A stretch of DNA of 64,000 nucleotides from an uncultured SAR86 cluster bacterium (GTDB lineage: Bacteria; Pseudomonadota; Gammaproteobacteria; Magnimaribacterales; D2472), in assembly GCA_905181645.1 (NCBI GenBank), contig CAJIYN010000001.1:372001-436000 (forward strand), written 5' to 3'. The position numbers and the translations under genes are program-made. Of the stretch, positions 39,489 through 54,483 are shown piece after piece. Position 1 is the stretch's first letter. Each line of letters starts with the position of its first letter. The notes beneath the pieces were generated by a model. That model saw nothing but the letters and a program-made list of their open reading frames with translations, ran no database searches and had not been told where the DNA came from.

Positions 39489-39912
39489 AAACTATTTGGC
39501 TTATTAACTGATCTTGAATTATTTGTTCCAGTTTCTTGATAGTTTCTCTTTCTGACATAGGGTTTAATTCATTAACACTAAAGTTTTTTACAACAACAAG
39601 TTTTCTAATAAAGTTATTTTTTCCATCAGAAATATTGATTTCCATTTCACCCTTTATCTCTCCCTCAAGCGCTCTCAATGCTGAACCACCATAGGTCTTT
39701 CTTTCTTTTAGTTCATAACTTTTAATAATTAAACTGACTTTATTAGATGCATCAGTATTTAAATTTTTAAGCTTTAATTGAATGGAATCTGGAATTTCAT
39801 TAGCAAAGGTAATGCTACCAATTGTAATAGCGCCCTGATTCCTCATTGGTTCAAATCCACAGCCTGCAATTGCTAGGATTGCTAAAGAAAGAGCTAGGAA
39901 GTTTTTTGTCAT
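39463..39912 (-). CDS. lptE: LPS-assembly lipoprotein LptE
   Basis: Outer-membrane lipoprotein plugging the LptD barrel. It has a lipoprotein signal (FLALSLAILAIAGC, cysteine near residue 18), then GFEPM as in LptE/RlpB, the YGGSALRALEGEIKGEMEIN stretch, and ERETIKKLEQIIQDQLISQI near the C terminus. Intact at 149 residues. Its place between leuS and holA is the conserved gammaproteobacterial order and supports the call. Confidence 0.92.
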   Translation of the reverse strand: MTKNFLALSLAILAIAGCGFEPMRNQGAITIGSITFANEIPDSIQLKLKNLNTDASNKVSLIIKSYELKERKTYGGSALRALEGEIKGEMEINISDGKNNFIRKLVVVKNFSVNELNPMSERETIKKLEQIIQDQLISQIVFEVQFLEM

Positions 39913-39948
39913 ACAGAGGCTACTTTAGATTGGTGTATTTATATTTAA

Positions 39949-43610
<3,662 letters not shown>

Positions 43611-43611
43611 A

Positions 43612-44041
43612 TTATTCTATGATGATTAAAGTCTGATCAAATTCAACAGGCTGACCATCTTCAGCAATAATTGAAACAACTTTCCCGCTATATTCTGATT
43701 TTATTTCATTCATCATTTTCATAGCTTCTACAATACAAACAACATCACCGACTTCGATAATATCACCGACATTAATAAATGCTGCTTTTTCTGGATTAGG
43801 CCTTCTGTAAAATGTTCCAACAATAGGAGTTTTGATTTGATTTCCCTGAAGGCTCTGATTGTATTTCCTTTTTATCAGGATTGGATGAATGAGCCACGTT
43901 AGCTTGAGGTGTATTTACGTTAACAGAGTTATTATTTCCTCGTGAAATCCTGACAGATTCTTCACCTTGACTAACTTCAATTTCACTCAGATCAGATTCT
44001 TGGAGCATCTCTATTAATTTTTTGATTTTTCTAATATCCAT
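43612..44041 (-). CDS. accB: Biotin carboxyl carrier protein (frameshifted)
   Basis: Carries biotin for acetyl-CoA carboxylase. N-terminal part [20 protein letters not shown] and [14 protein letters not shown], a Pro/Asn/Ser-rich linker, then after a break near 43830 the biotinyl domain [20 protein letters not shown] and the biotinylated lysine in [18 protein letters not shown]. Length about 140 residues. Stands directly upstream of accC as usual. Confidence 0.95.
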
Positions 44042-44042
44042 T

Positions 44043-44289
44043 TTAGGACCTCTTAAATTTTGATATTGCTTCTAATAACGCTTTTTCATAACCTTCTACA
44101 CCTAAGCCAGAAAAAACATTGATAGCTATATCGCTGATTAAAGATTTATGTCTAAACTCTTCTCTGGCAAAAACATCAGATATATGAATTTCATAAAAAG
44201 GAATATTAACTCCAAGCAAAGCATCTCTTATAGCTATGCTTGTATGAGTAAAAGCTCCAGGATTAATTAATATTACCTCTATATCTGCA
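44043..44289 (-). CDS. aroQ: 3-dehydroquinate dehydratase type II, C-terminal part only
   Basis: Third step of the shikimate pathway. The visible part is [40 protein letters not shown] and [25 protein letters not shown]-type end, containing the catalytic histidine region (H-I-S-N-x-x-x-R-E-x-F-R-H). The N-terminal half with the tyrosine and arginine of the active-site lid is missing, lost at the GC-rich join at 44290. Located upstream of accB as in many Gammaproteobacteria. Confidence 0.88.
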
Positions 44290-44503
44290 CACGCGAGTCG
44301 CTGGACGCGACGCCAGGCCCGCTGTAGAATAGAAATCGTGAGGCCAGTTCAACCTTCAATATTGCAATCGGATCTCGCCGCCTGGCCTGGCGCGAATCAG
44401 CTCTAATGTTATAATAAAATGCTCATAAAACGAATAATATTTTCATGTTTGATTCTATCAGCGAATCAAGCCGCAGCAGAGAATCAAATTATCGGAAAAT
44501 GAT
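44290..44503. other. GC-rich foreign segment between aroQ and dsbD
   Basis: From 44290 to about 44405 the sequence is sharply richer in G and C than all neighbours, with an inverted repeat (CGCCAGGCC and GGCCTGGCG). After an AT-rich promoter-like patch, a plus-strand ATG at 44419 opens a signal-peptide-like start (MLIKRIIFSCLILSANQAAA). The segment replaces the 3' three quarters of dsbD and the 5' half of aroQ. It looks like an intergenic region plus gene start from another genome or locus. Confidence 0.65.
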
Positions 44504-44916
44504 TCCATAGGATAACAAAAGCCAGCCTCTGCACACCCTCTATAATTGATGACAATAATATCTTTTTTTTCTAATTCTGGTACAGGATGTTAAAAAAGAA
44601 ATTTTAAATATTTCTTTTAAGATCTCAACATTACCAAAGAAAGCATCTTCGAATGAGCTCTGAGAGCTTTGCTCTATAGTGAACGGCAAAAGCAATACGC
44701 CTCCATAATATCATCAAGGTATAAGTAATGTTTTGGAGCAATTTCCCAAGAAATGCTACTCTTGTTTTGGTTAACTAATAAGGACATCTTAAAAGCATCC
44801 TTTGCATCAAGTATTTTACCTTTGTTGCTAATTTCATCTAGCAGGTCCGCCTGCAAAAGGTTTACATGAATAAATACTAATAAAAAGTATAATAACTTTG
44901 AAGCTCTTGATGACAT
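44504..44916 (-). CDS. dsbD: Thiol:disulfide interchange protein DsbD, N-terminal fragment
   Basis: Only the periplasmic alpha domain is present. A signal peptide (LLYFLLVFIHVNLLQAD) is followed by KMSLLVNQNKSSISWEIAPK and HYLYLD; after a break near 44690, VLLPFTIEQSSQSSFEDAFFGN-type sequence and IVINYRGCAEAGFCYPMES, whose two cysteines form the redox pair of the domain (GCA-x-x-G-x-CYPP). The membrane domain and thioredoxin-like gamma domain are missing because of the join at 44503. The dsbD-aroQ-accB order is conserved. Confidence 0.85.
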
Positions 44917-44965
44917 TTAGTCATTATATGAAATTAATGTTAGAAAAATAATTATTTTTTTAATT

Positions 44966-45100
44966 TTATAAAGTTTGAAAAATAGAAACTACTTCCATTT
45001 TGATTGATAATTCCTCTGCTAAAACTTCGTTGACCACTGCATATTTTTGTGTGGAAAAAAGATTTGCTTCATACAAGTTCGCATACCGTATGCCTTGAGA
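44966..45100 (-). CDS. C-terminal fragment of an unidentified gene
   Basis: The minus strand reads RYANLYEANLFSTQKYAVVN and EVLAEELSIKMEVVSIFQTL, then a stop 50 bases before the dsbD start. It could be the end of a gene upstream of dsbD, or part of another substituted patch; the plus-strand esterase begins on the other side at 45110. No family recognised. Confidence 0.35.
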   Translation of the reverse strand, partial: SQGIRYANLYEANLFSTQKYAVVNEVLAEELSIKMEVVSIFQTL

Positions 45101-45109
45101 TTAATAGCA

Positions 45110-45975
45110 ATGACCCCATCAAGCCTTTTAACAAAGGTAGATTTTGTTGATGATCTAAGAATTGCTATCAATGAAGCTAGAATTGCTTCTCCTGTTTCTT
45201 TAAAACCTTCAGTTGAAGTTAAAACTTTAGATCACGAACTATTATCTGAAGATTCATCAATATTATTAAAGGAATATATACCAAAGGTGCTTACTACCGA
45301 AAAGGTGGTTTTATATTTTCATGGTGGAGGTTATGTCATTGGCGATGTAATGACTCATGATAGATGGGTTTCAAATATGGCAAATATTCTAGAAGCTAAA
45401 GTTTATTCATTAAATTATAGATTAGCTCCTGAAAATAAATTTCCAAAGGCTTTTGATGATTCATGTTTAGCTATAGAGTGGTTAAATAATTTAGGCTATG
45501 AAACAAGAAACATTAGTTTATGTGGAGATAGTGCAGGTGCTCATTTAGCAGCAGCAACATCAAATCACCTAGCACTATGTAATAAACCAATGCCATCCAG
45601 TCAATGTTTGATATATCCAATGACAGATCCATCTTGTTCCTCTGAGTCCTATGAGTTATTTGGGGATGGATATTTCTTAACAAATGATACAATGGTCTGG
45701 TTTTGGGAACAGCTTAAGTCTTCTGTTGGGGATAATGAAGATATAAGGTTTAACTTAAGTAAATTCCCAAATAATTTAGAAAATCCAAAAACATTAATTA
45801 TTACTGCTGGGTTTGACCCTTTGTCAGATGAGGGTGAGGAATATGCAGCCCTATTGAATAATGCGGGAGTTAGTATTGAACATATTCATTATCATAATAT
45901 AAGTTATGAATGATCCCACCATTAACTGATATTGGTTTAGAGAAGTTTTTAAGTGATTATAAAAAAATATTATGA
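45110..45975 (+). CDS. Alpha/beta hydrolase, hormone-sensitive lipase (HSL) type
   Basis: Esterase of the fold-3 family. Start chosen at the ATG 45110 because the upstream codons are antisense to another reading frame. The oxyanion motif is YFHGGGYVIGD, the nucleophile is in SLCGDSAGAHLAAA, and the acid is in TAGFDPLSDEGEEYA. The histidine should follow in an H-G-F motif; here the frame slips at HYHN and continues as MIPPLTDIGLEKFLSDYKK to a stop overlapping the ABC gene. Preceding residues YRLAPENKFPKAFDDS fit the family. Confidence 0.85.
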
Positions 45976-47503
45976 GTAAATTATTAGAAATAAAAAACTT
46001 ATCTGTAGATTTTAATGTCAGAGATACAAAATTTAGAGCTGTAGACACTATCAGCCTAAGCCTTGATAAAAATGAAACCATGGCCTTAGTTGGGGAGTCG
46101 GGTTCTGGTAAGTCTGTTACAGCCATGTCAATTCTTCAACTTCTACCAGACCTCAAAGCTTCTTACGGCACTGATTCATCTATATTTTTTGACGGAATAG
46201 ATATTTTAAATGCCTCAAAAAAACAATTACGTTCTATTAGAGGTAACCAAATCTCTATGATCTTTCAAGAGCCAATGACATCATTAAACCCAGTTTTTAC
46301 CTGTGGAGATCAAGTGATGGAAGCTATTATTTTGCATCAAAAACTCAACAAGAAAGAGGCTGAACAAGAGGCAAAGAGCCTTATGGAATTAGTTGAAATA
46401 CCAGATGTGAATAGAAGGTTTAATGCATACCCTCATGAGCTTTCAGGAGGCCAAAGACAAAGAATTATGATTGCTATGGCTCTAGTAAATAAACCTAAGT
46501 TATTAATTGCAGACGAGCCTACTACCGCTCTTGATGTGACAATACAAGCCCAGATACTGCATTTGATGCTAGTTTCGAAAAAAAGGAATGTTTAACTGTT
46601 GATGGGCGAACCTTAAATTTTAGAGAATTTTCAGATACTGTAACCAATTATTCTAAAAAATTAAAAACTTTAGGACTCCAAAAAGGAGATAAAATTGGGA
46701 TACTACTTTTTAATTCAATTGAATATTTAACATTAATGTATGCTGCTATGTATGCAGGATTTGTGCCCGTAAATATCAATGCACGCTATAAAGCTAAAGA
46801 AGAATCGATTTCATGCGGTTAAAAATATTTCATTTGATATTCAAAAAAATACCACTATTGGTCTTGTTGGTGAATCTGGATCAGGAAAATCTACATTAGG
46901 TAGAGCGATTGCCAATCTTATTAAGTACGAAGGTAAGATTTTCTATCAAGGCATACTTATCCAATTCAAAATAAAGAATTGAAAAAAAATGTCCAAATTG
47001 TTTTTCAAGATCCTTATGGTTCTTTTAACCCTCGTCATCGAGTAGATAGGTTGATTGCAGAACCGCTTCATGTTTTGGAAAATACTCCAAAGAAAAAGAG
47101 CAAAAAATAGATAAAGTGCTATCTGATGTTGGGATAGAGTTTTCTGCAAAGAATAAATATCCACATGAATTCTCGGGCGGCCAAAGGCAAAGGATTGCTA
47201 TAGCTAGATCGTTAATAATGAATCCTGATTTCATGATTCTAGATGAACCAACTTCAGCTCTTGATAGATCAATTCAGATTCAGGTTATTAATTTACTCAA
47301 AGAAGATACAAGATAAATACAAACTAACTTACTTATTTATTAGTCATGATTTAAAAGTAATTAGAGCAGTTTCTGATTACATTTTTGTAATGCAGGATGG
47401 AAATTTAGTTGAATCAGGAAAAGCTGATGAAGTATTTAATAATCCTCAAAAAGAGTACACAACTAAATTACTTACAGCTGCTTTAAAGTACGCAACTAAC
47501 TAA
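45972..47503 (+). CDS. yejF: Peptide/microcin C-type ABC transporter, double ATPase (YejF-like), with foreign stretch
   Basis: Two fused ATP-binding domains energising a peptide importer. The first has Walker [13 protein letters not shown], the dipeptide-family [11 protein letters not shown], signature LSGGQRQRI and Walker [13 protein letters not shown]. The second has [45 protein letters not shown] and [16 protein letters not shown]. About 100 residues linking the domains are replaced by acyl-CoA synthetase sequence. Breaks near 46965, 47095 and 47305. No permease or binding-protein genes adjoin it. Confidence 0.92.
46565..46800 (+). other. Acyl-CoA synthetase (AMP-binding) fragment inside yejF
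   Basis: The plus strand reads [40 protein letters not shown] and [20 protein letters not shown] before [12 protein letters not shown]. The T-Y-x-E-L-like start, the G-x-x-K-G-D-x-V-x-I block and the AGxVPVxINARY block are the N-terminal signature of AMP-binding fatty acid CoA ligases. YejF coding resumes directly after it. Confidence 0.88.
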
Positions 47504-47509
47504 AGATTT

Positions 47510-49146
47510 ATGGCAAATAGAAAGTATTCAAAACATTTAGTAGATGGCCCACTCCAGGCCGCATCCAGATCTATGCTTAGAGGAGCTGGCTTTACTAGTG
47601 AAGATTTTAAGAAGCCTTTTGTAGGAATTGCTTCTACTGGAGCGAAGGTTACTCCATGCAATATGCATATCAATGATTTAGCATGAAATTGGTGTCAATT
47701 CTGCGGGTGGAAAAGCTGTAATATTTAATACAATTACAATTTCAGATGGAATTTCAATGGGCTCAGAAGGAATGAAGTATTCCCTAGTCTCTAGAGAGGT
47801 TATTGCTGATTCGATTGAAACTGTAGTTGCTTGCCAAGGATTTGATGGAGTTGTTGCCATTGGTGGTTGTGATAAAAATATGCCTGGATGCCTTATGGGT
47901 CTTGCCAGACTCAATCGACCTTCAGTCTTTGTTTATGGTGGGACTATTCAGCCTGGTAAAAATCATACCGATGTTGTTAGTGTTTTTGAAGCTGTCGGTA
48001 AGAGAGCAAATAATGATATTACTGATATTGAGCTTGAGCAAATTGAATCAACTGCGATTCCAGGACCTGGTTCTTGTGGCGGAATGTATACCGCAAACAC
48101 AATGGCATCAGCAATTGAAGCCCTAGGAATGAGCCTTCCTAACTCTTCATCTCAAGATGCAATATCAGCTGATAAGAATAGTGACTCATCAAGAGCTGGT
48201 GAAGCTGTATTAAATCTATTGGATAAAGATATTAAACCAAGTGACATTATGACTAAAGAAGCATTTGAAAATGCAATCACAGTTGTAATTTCTTTAGGAG
48301 GCTCAACAAATGCAGTATTACATTTGCTTGCTATGGCACATGCAATCGATGTTGATCTTCATTTAGATGATTTTAGTAGGATAGGAAAGAGAACCCCAGT
48401 TCTTGCTGACTTAAAACCATTTGGAAGCCATTTTATGTCTCAGCTTAATGCTCAAGGCGGTATTGAGCCCGTTATGAAAATGTTACTCGATCAGGGCTTG
48501 CTTCATGGTGATTGTTTGACAGTAACTGGAAAGACCGTAAAAGAAAACTTACAAAATATTAATGGCTATACAAAAGAGCAATCTATCATCATGGGCTTAG
48601 ATAAGCCTATTAAAAATAGTAGTCATTTAAGAATACTTTATGGCAATCTTTGCCTCTGAAGGTGCTGTAGCAAAAATTACTGGTACAGCTTGACTTAACT
48701 ACACCGGGCAACTTACCGTCTGAAGCTAAATCTCTAAAAGCAATTCTTGATAAACCAAACTTTCTATAAACACCTCTTATAATTAGATACGAAGGACCAA
48801 AAGGCGGTCCTGGTATGAGAGAGATGTTAAAGCCAACATCTGCGATTATGGGACAAGGTATGGGTGAGAAGGTTGCCCTAATTACTGATGGAAGATTCTC
48901 TGGAGGAACACATGGTTTTGTTGTTGGGCATATAACTCCTGAAGCTTTTGATGGCGGTCCACTGGCGTTAGTGCACAATGGCGATCAGATCAAACTGTCC
49001 GTCGGTATCTTGATGAATAAGCTGGATGAAAAATTCAACAAAGAGAAAAGCTAAATGGACTTGCAGTATACCATCCAAAAAAAGGCGTATTGGCAAAATA
49101 TGCAAAAAGTGTAAAATCTGCAAGCCTTGGAGCAATAACTGATTAA
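47510..49146 (+). CDS. ilvD: Dihydroxy-acid dehydratase (frameshifted, one internal foreign stretch)
   Basis: Fe-S enzyme of valine and isoleucine synthesis. Features: [51 protein letters not shown], the cluster cysteines in [10 protein letters not shown] and [14 protein letters not shown], and near the end [20 protein letters not shown] and [16 protein letters not shown]. After AKITGT about 35 residues are replaced by ribosomal protein S14 sequence read on the other strand. Breaks near 47680, 48645 and 49030. It starts 7 bases after yejF. Confidence 0.94.
48690..48782 (-). other. Ribosomal protein S14 fragment inside ilvD
   Basis: On the strand opposite to ilvD this reads [20 protein letters not shown] and [10 protein letters not shown], the C-terminal block of ribosomal protein uS14 ([10 protein letters not shown]...R-x-x-A-x-x-G-x-x-PGxxKSSW). 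It sits exactly where the IlvD frame is lost. Confidence 0.88.
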
Positions 49147-49147
49147 A

Positions 49148-50463
<1,316 letters not shown>

Positions 50464-50570
50464 ATTTACTACACAAGCTTTGCATCTTTCATAAAAAAGA
50501 CTTATCATTTTTATATCAAGCCACGTGGCTATCCCTGTTTTAAATCCCACTGACATTAGGAAAATAACAC

Positions 50571-51847
50571 ATGAATTTAACAGATATTAAACTTAAACCA
50601 ATTAGCGAGTTAGTTGATATAGCAACTGAGCTTGGTCTTGAGGATGTTGGCAGGCTCAAAAAACAAGATATTATTTTTAAAATATTTAAGCATCAATCAG
50701 GTGAAGGTATTGATATTTATGGTGATGGTGTAATGGAGGTGATGTCTGATGGGTTTGGTTTTTTAAGATCACCACAGGCTAATTATTTACCTGGACCTGA
50801 AGATATATATGTATCTCCACAGATCAAATAAGAAAATTTAGTCTAAGAAAAGGTGATTCTGTTCAAGGTAAGATTAGACCTCCTAAGGATCAAGAGAGAT
50901 ATTTTGCATTAGTTCATTTAGATACAATTAATGGCGAAGCTCCAAATAAAACTAAGAACAAGATTTTGTTTGAAAATCTAACACCTCTTTTCCCTAATCA
51001 GAGATTAGGTTTAGAGCAAGGAAGTGGTTCCAATGAAGATCTATCTTCTAGAATAATTGATTTAATAGCCCCAATTGGAAAGGGTCAAAGAGGTTTAATA
51101 GTTTCTCCACCTAAAGCTGGTAAAACTCTTATGCTTCAAAGTATTGCTCATTCAATAAAAAATAATAATCCTGAAGTTGAATTAATCGTCTTGCTTATTG
51201 ATGAAAGACCTGAAGAAGTAACAGACATGCAAAGAAGTGTTAAAGCAGAAGTTATTGCCTCTACATTTGACGAACCAGCAGATAGGCACGTAAAAGTGGC
51301 AAATATTGTTCTACAAAAAGCTAAAAGATTAGTAGAATGTGGGCATGATGTATGTATTCTTTTAGACTCAATTACTAGACTTGCTAGAGCATATAACACG
51401 GTAATGCCTGCATCAGGAAAAGTTTTGACAGGTGGTGTAGACGCAAATGCTCTACATAAACCTAAAAGATTCTTTGGAGCTGCAAGAAAAATAGAAAATG
51501 GTGGCTCATTAACTATTTTTGCCACTGCCCTTGTTGATACTGGGTCAAAGATGGATGAAGTTATCTATGAAGAATTTAAAGGCACAGGTAATATGGAAAT
51601 TCATTTAGAAAGAAAAATTGCTGAAAAAAGAATTTACCCTGCAATTGATATCAAAATCTGGAACGAGAAGAGAAGAACTTTTACTTCAGAAGAAGAACTT
51701 CAAAGAATGTGGGTTCTCAGAAAAATTCTTGATGAAATGGAAGATGCCCAAGGCATTCAATTCTTAATTGACAGATTAAAATCATTTAAAACTAATGATG
51801 AATTCTTCTCATCCATGAAGAATGGTAATGGAAAGAAATCTAAATAA
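50571..51847 (+). CDS. rho: Transcription termination factor Rho (frameshifted once)
   Basis: Hexameric RNA helicase. The N-terminal domain ([20 protein letters not shown]), cold-shock-like RNA-binding domain ([20 protein letters not shown]) and ATPase core are all present: Walker [31 protein letters not shown], Walker [16 protein letters not shown], and the R-loop region [20 protein letters not shown]. One break at 50830. The C terminus overlaps the convergent hemD by 8 bases. Confidence 0.97.
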
Positions 51848-52550
51848 TTTCTTTTGCTTTCTCTAGCATTGAGTTATCAGAAGGGTCTTTTGCTACAAAA
51901 ATTTCAAGATTTATCTCTTTAGTTATTTCTAATATCTTTTCCTTAATTCTCTCTGAAGCTACTACAAATATCTTTTCTTCCATTATTGATAATTTAATAG
52001 AATCAAATAAAAATGAAAAAGTTAGAAAATTATAAATTAAGGTAATCTTAGGACCCTTAAGAAACTTGGTTAATTCTTCTTTTGAATATACCAATTCGTA
52101 GCAAGCAACCTCATCAATACTACCAATAAGATTTTCTTGTAAGTATCTATTTGAGTTCTGACCACAAAATAAAAGATTCCTTCCTGGATAGTTACTCTTA
52201 ATTAAGCTTAAAAGACTTTTTGATGAAGGTTCACTGGGGGTTAAAGAATCAATTCCTTTACTTGTAATAATATTCTTTGTAGCAGGCCCTACAGCAAAGA
52301 TATTAAAGTTTTCCACATCAGCATGCTTTAAGAGATTTACAAGCCCAAATATAGCTGAAGCCTGACTAGTAAATATAATGTTTTTATAATAATTAGCGTT
52401 CTTTAATTTGAATTTCCAATCTTGCTCACTAATATCTGTGTGTATTGCTTCGACAGAAGAAAGAGGTGCATTTATAACTTCTAAATTTTTATCATTACTA
52501 AGAGAATTGAGCTTACTGGATAAGATCTTTGGTCTTGTGTTTATTATCAT
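51840..52550 (-). CDS. hemD: Uroporphyrinogen-III synthase
   Basis: Closes and inverts ring D in haem synthesis. Family sequence is poorly conserved, but the 236-residue intact frame shows [16 protein letters not shown] at the start, [20 protein letters not shown] (the F-TS-x-N-A-V region), [17 protein letters not shown] and [17 protein letters not shown]. The assignment is secured by overlap (1 base) with hemC upstream. Confidence 0.9.
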   Translation of the reverse strand: MIINTRPKILSSKLNSLSNDKNLEVINAPLSSVEAIHTDISEQDWKFKLKNANYYKNIIFTSQASAIFGLVNLLKHADVENFNIFAVGPATKNIITSKGIDSLTPSEPSSKSLLSLIKSNYPGRNLLFCGQNSNRYLQENLIGSIDEVACYELVYSKEELTKFLKGPKITLIYNFLTFSFLFDSIKLSIMEEKIFVVASERIKEKILEITKEINLEIFVAKDPSDNSMLEKAKEII

Positions 52551-53452
52551 TACTCTAGAATTAATGTGTTGGAGCCCTTAGAAACAAAATCATTAGCTAA
52601 GGTAGATATATCGTCTTTTAGTTCAGACTTGCTTGATTTAATTCTTTTGTATAATTTTTTTTGTCCATCTTGAGACAAGACCTTTGCAATAATATGAACT
52701 ACTTCTTTTTCTTCAAAACAATATATTGCAATTGGAGATAAACATGATCCGTTAAGTTTAGCTACAAAAGCTCTTTCTGCTTCCGCTAGGAGATAGGCGG
52801 TATCATTATTAATTTGCTTAAGAATATTATGTATTTTTGTATTTGATTTTATGCATTCAATACCAATAAAACCTTGGGAGGCAGCGGGTAACATTTCCTC
52901 TAAAGAAAACTCATATGTATTTGTAAAATTAAGGTTTAAACGATTTAAGGCAGCCTTTGCAATGATTAGTGCATCAAAGGCACCATCATTTAACTTTTTT
53001 ACTCTTGTTGCAATATTTCCTCTTACTGGAATAGTATTTAGATCAGGTCTTAAGTTTAATATCTGCGACTTTCTTCGGGGACTAGAAGTTCCAATTACCG
53101 AATTAATAGGCAATGTATCTAAAGACCAACCCTCTTTAGATAATAAGATATCAGAAGCAGATTCTCGTTGAAAAATTGAGGCTATTTCGAAGTTACTATC
53201 CAGCACAGCTGGAACATCTTTTAAGCTATGAACTGCTATGTCAGCATCTCCAGAAATTAAAGCTGATTCTAGTTTATTTACAAACAAACCTTTACCACCA
53301 ATTTCATGAAGCGGTTTATCTGTCTGATCTCCTTCAGATAACAACGGAATAAGTTCAGTAGTAACTCCCTCCAGTTGATTTAATTTCTCAGCCACATAAT
53401 TAGCTTGAAATAGAGCAAGCTCTGATTGTCTAGTTGCTATTTTAATTTTCAT
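52550..53452 (-). CDS. hemC: Porphobilinogen deaminase
   Basis: Polymerises four porphobilinogens to hydroxymethylbilane. Intact, 300 residues. MKIKIATRQSELALFQANYV, DKPLHEIGGKGLFVNKLESA, DIAVHSLKDVPAVLD, GTSSPRRKSQILNLRPDLN and the cofactor-binding cysteine in AKLNGSCLSPIAIY. Overlaps rsmD by 11 bases upstream and hemD downstream. Confidence 0.97.
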   Translation of the reverse strand: MKIKIATRQSELALFQANYVAEKLNQLEGVTTELIPLLSEGDQTDKPLHEIGGKGLFVNKLESALISGDADIAVHSLKDVPAVLDSNFEIASIFQRESASDILLSKEGWSLDTLPINSVIGTSSPRRKSQILNLRPDLNTIPVRGNIATRVKKLNDGAFDALIIAKAALNRLNLNFTNTYEFSLEEMLPAASQGFIGIECIKSNTKIHNILKQINNDTAYLLAEAERAFVAKLNGSCLSPIAIYCFEEKEVVHIIAKVLSQDGQKKLYKRIKSSKSELKDDISTLANDFVSKGSNTLILE

Positions 53453-54002
53453 TTATACAAAGTAATAAAGCTTTTACATCACCTACTGATTTCTCTTTAA
53501 GTATAGTTACAGAATCTGGAATAACTAAATCAGTAAATTTACTATATTCAAGATAGATTTTACATGAGGATTTTAAATTTTTATCTTGAATCAAAAGGTT
53601 AAGAATTTTTAATTCATAATTCTCTTCAAATGGAGGATCAAGGAATATAAGATCAAAACCAGAGAGATCATTATTTTTAATCCAGGTTTTTGCATCTTTA
53701 AAATAAACCTTTGTTTTTTCTTTTAAATCTAAAGATATAAGAGTTTTTGATAATTGAGAGTAATTTCTTTTATTAAGTTCAACAAAGATTGTCTTAGCTG
53801 AGCCTCTGGAGATAGCCTCAATCCCAATAGAACCAGTTCCAGCAAATAGATCAAGACAGATCGAGCTTTTTATTTCAAATTGAAGCCAGTTAAAAAGAAT
53901 TTCTTTTAATTTATTCGAAGTCGGTCTCAGTGAGCTTTTAAAATCAAATGGCACTTTCTTTCCTTTTAAGAGGCCGCCAGAAATTCTTATACTATTTTTC
54001 AT
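53442..54002 (-). CDS. rsmD: 16S rRNA (guanine966-N2)-methyltransferase
   Basis: SAM-dependent methyltransferase. Intact, 186 residues: RISGGLLKGKKVPF, RPTSNKLKEILFNWL, the SAM loop CLDLFAGTGSIGIEAISRG and the catalytic LIFLDPPFEENY motif (DPPF). It forms an overlapping unit with hemC-hemD. Confidence 0.95.
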   Translation of the reverse strand: MKNSIRISGGLLKGKKVPFDFKSSLRPTSNKLKEILFNWLQFEIKSSICLDLFAGTGSIGIEAISRGSAKTIFVELNKRNYSQLSKTLISLDLKEKTKVYFKDAKTWIKNNDLSGFDLIFLDPPFEENYELKILNLLIQDKNLKSSCKIYLEYSKFTDLVIPDSVTILKEKSVGDVKALLLCINEN

Positions 54003-54034
54003 ACAAATATTTTTATACCAGTATAATTCATTAC

Positions 54035-54483
54035 ATGAATATTAAACTCTATCCCAATATCGCATTTAAACATTTTACTTATTTCTTTGCTTTGTTAATT
54101 TCTTTTTATGCTTTCCCATTAATTGCAGAGGATTGCAGAACTGGAAATCCAGAAGTCTATTTCATTACTCCAGAAAAAGGAGCTGTACTAACTTCACCTG
54201 TAAAAGTTATTTTTGGGCTAAAGAATTTTAATATATCACCTGCAGGCATAGATAAATGTGATGCAGGCCATCATCATTTAATTATTGATACCGACATATT
54301 ACCAAATCTCTCTAAACCTATTCCTGCAGTAAGAATTATATTCACTTTGGTGGCGGGCAAACTGAAACAGAGATTGTGCTATCTCCTGGCAAGCATTCGC
54401 TAAGACTGCTGATGGGTAACTTTGCACATATGCCACAATTCTATTCTGAAAAAATTGAAATTGAAGTAAAACCTATTAAATAG
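54035..54483 (+). CDS. DUF4399 secreted protein (frameshifted)
   Basis: Periplasmic protein of unknown role. The start at 54035 gives a signal peptide (FTYFFALLISFYAFPLIAED), then PEVYFITPEKGAVLTSPVKV, IFGLKNFNISPAG and DAGHHHLIIDTDILPNL. After an indel near 54335: IHFGGGQTETEIVLSPGKHS and LRLLMGNFAHMPQF. The GHHHL-x-D, HFGGGQTE and LxPGxH-LRL blocks define DUF4399. Confidence 0.87.

Noticed and set aside
44419-44502. Short plus-strand frame with a signal-peptide-like start
   Set aside because: It stops or is cut after about 27 codons and lies in the GC-rich foreign segment, so it is described as part of that segment and not as a gene.
45972-47503. Two separate ABC ATPase genes
   Set aside because: Order, spacing and the dipeptide-type motifs of both domains fit one YejF-type fusion interrupted by the acyl-CoA synthetase fragment.
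48960-49035. GC-richer codons near the end of ilvD as another patch
   Set aside because: The reading [16 protein letters not shown] still fits IlvD and the composition shift is slight.
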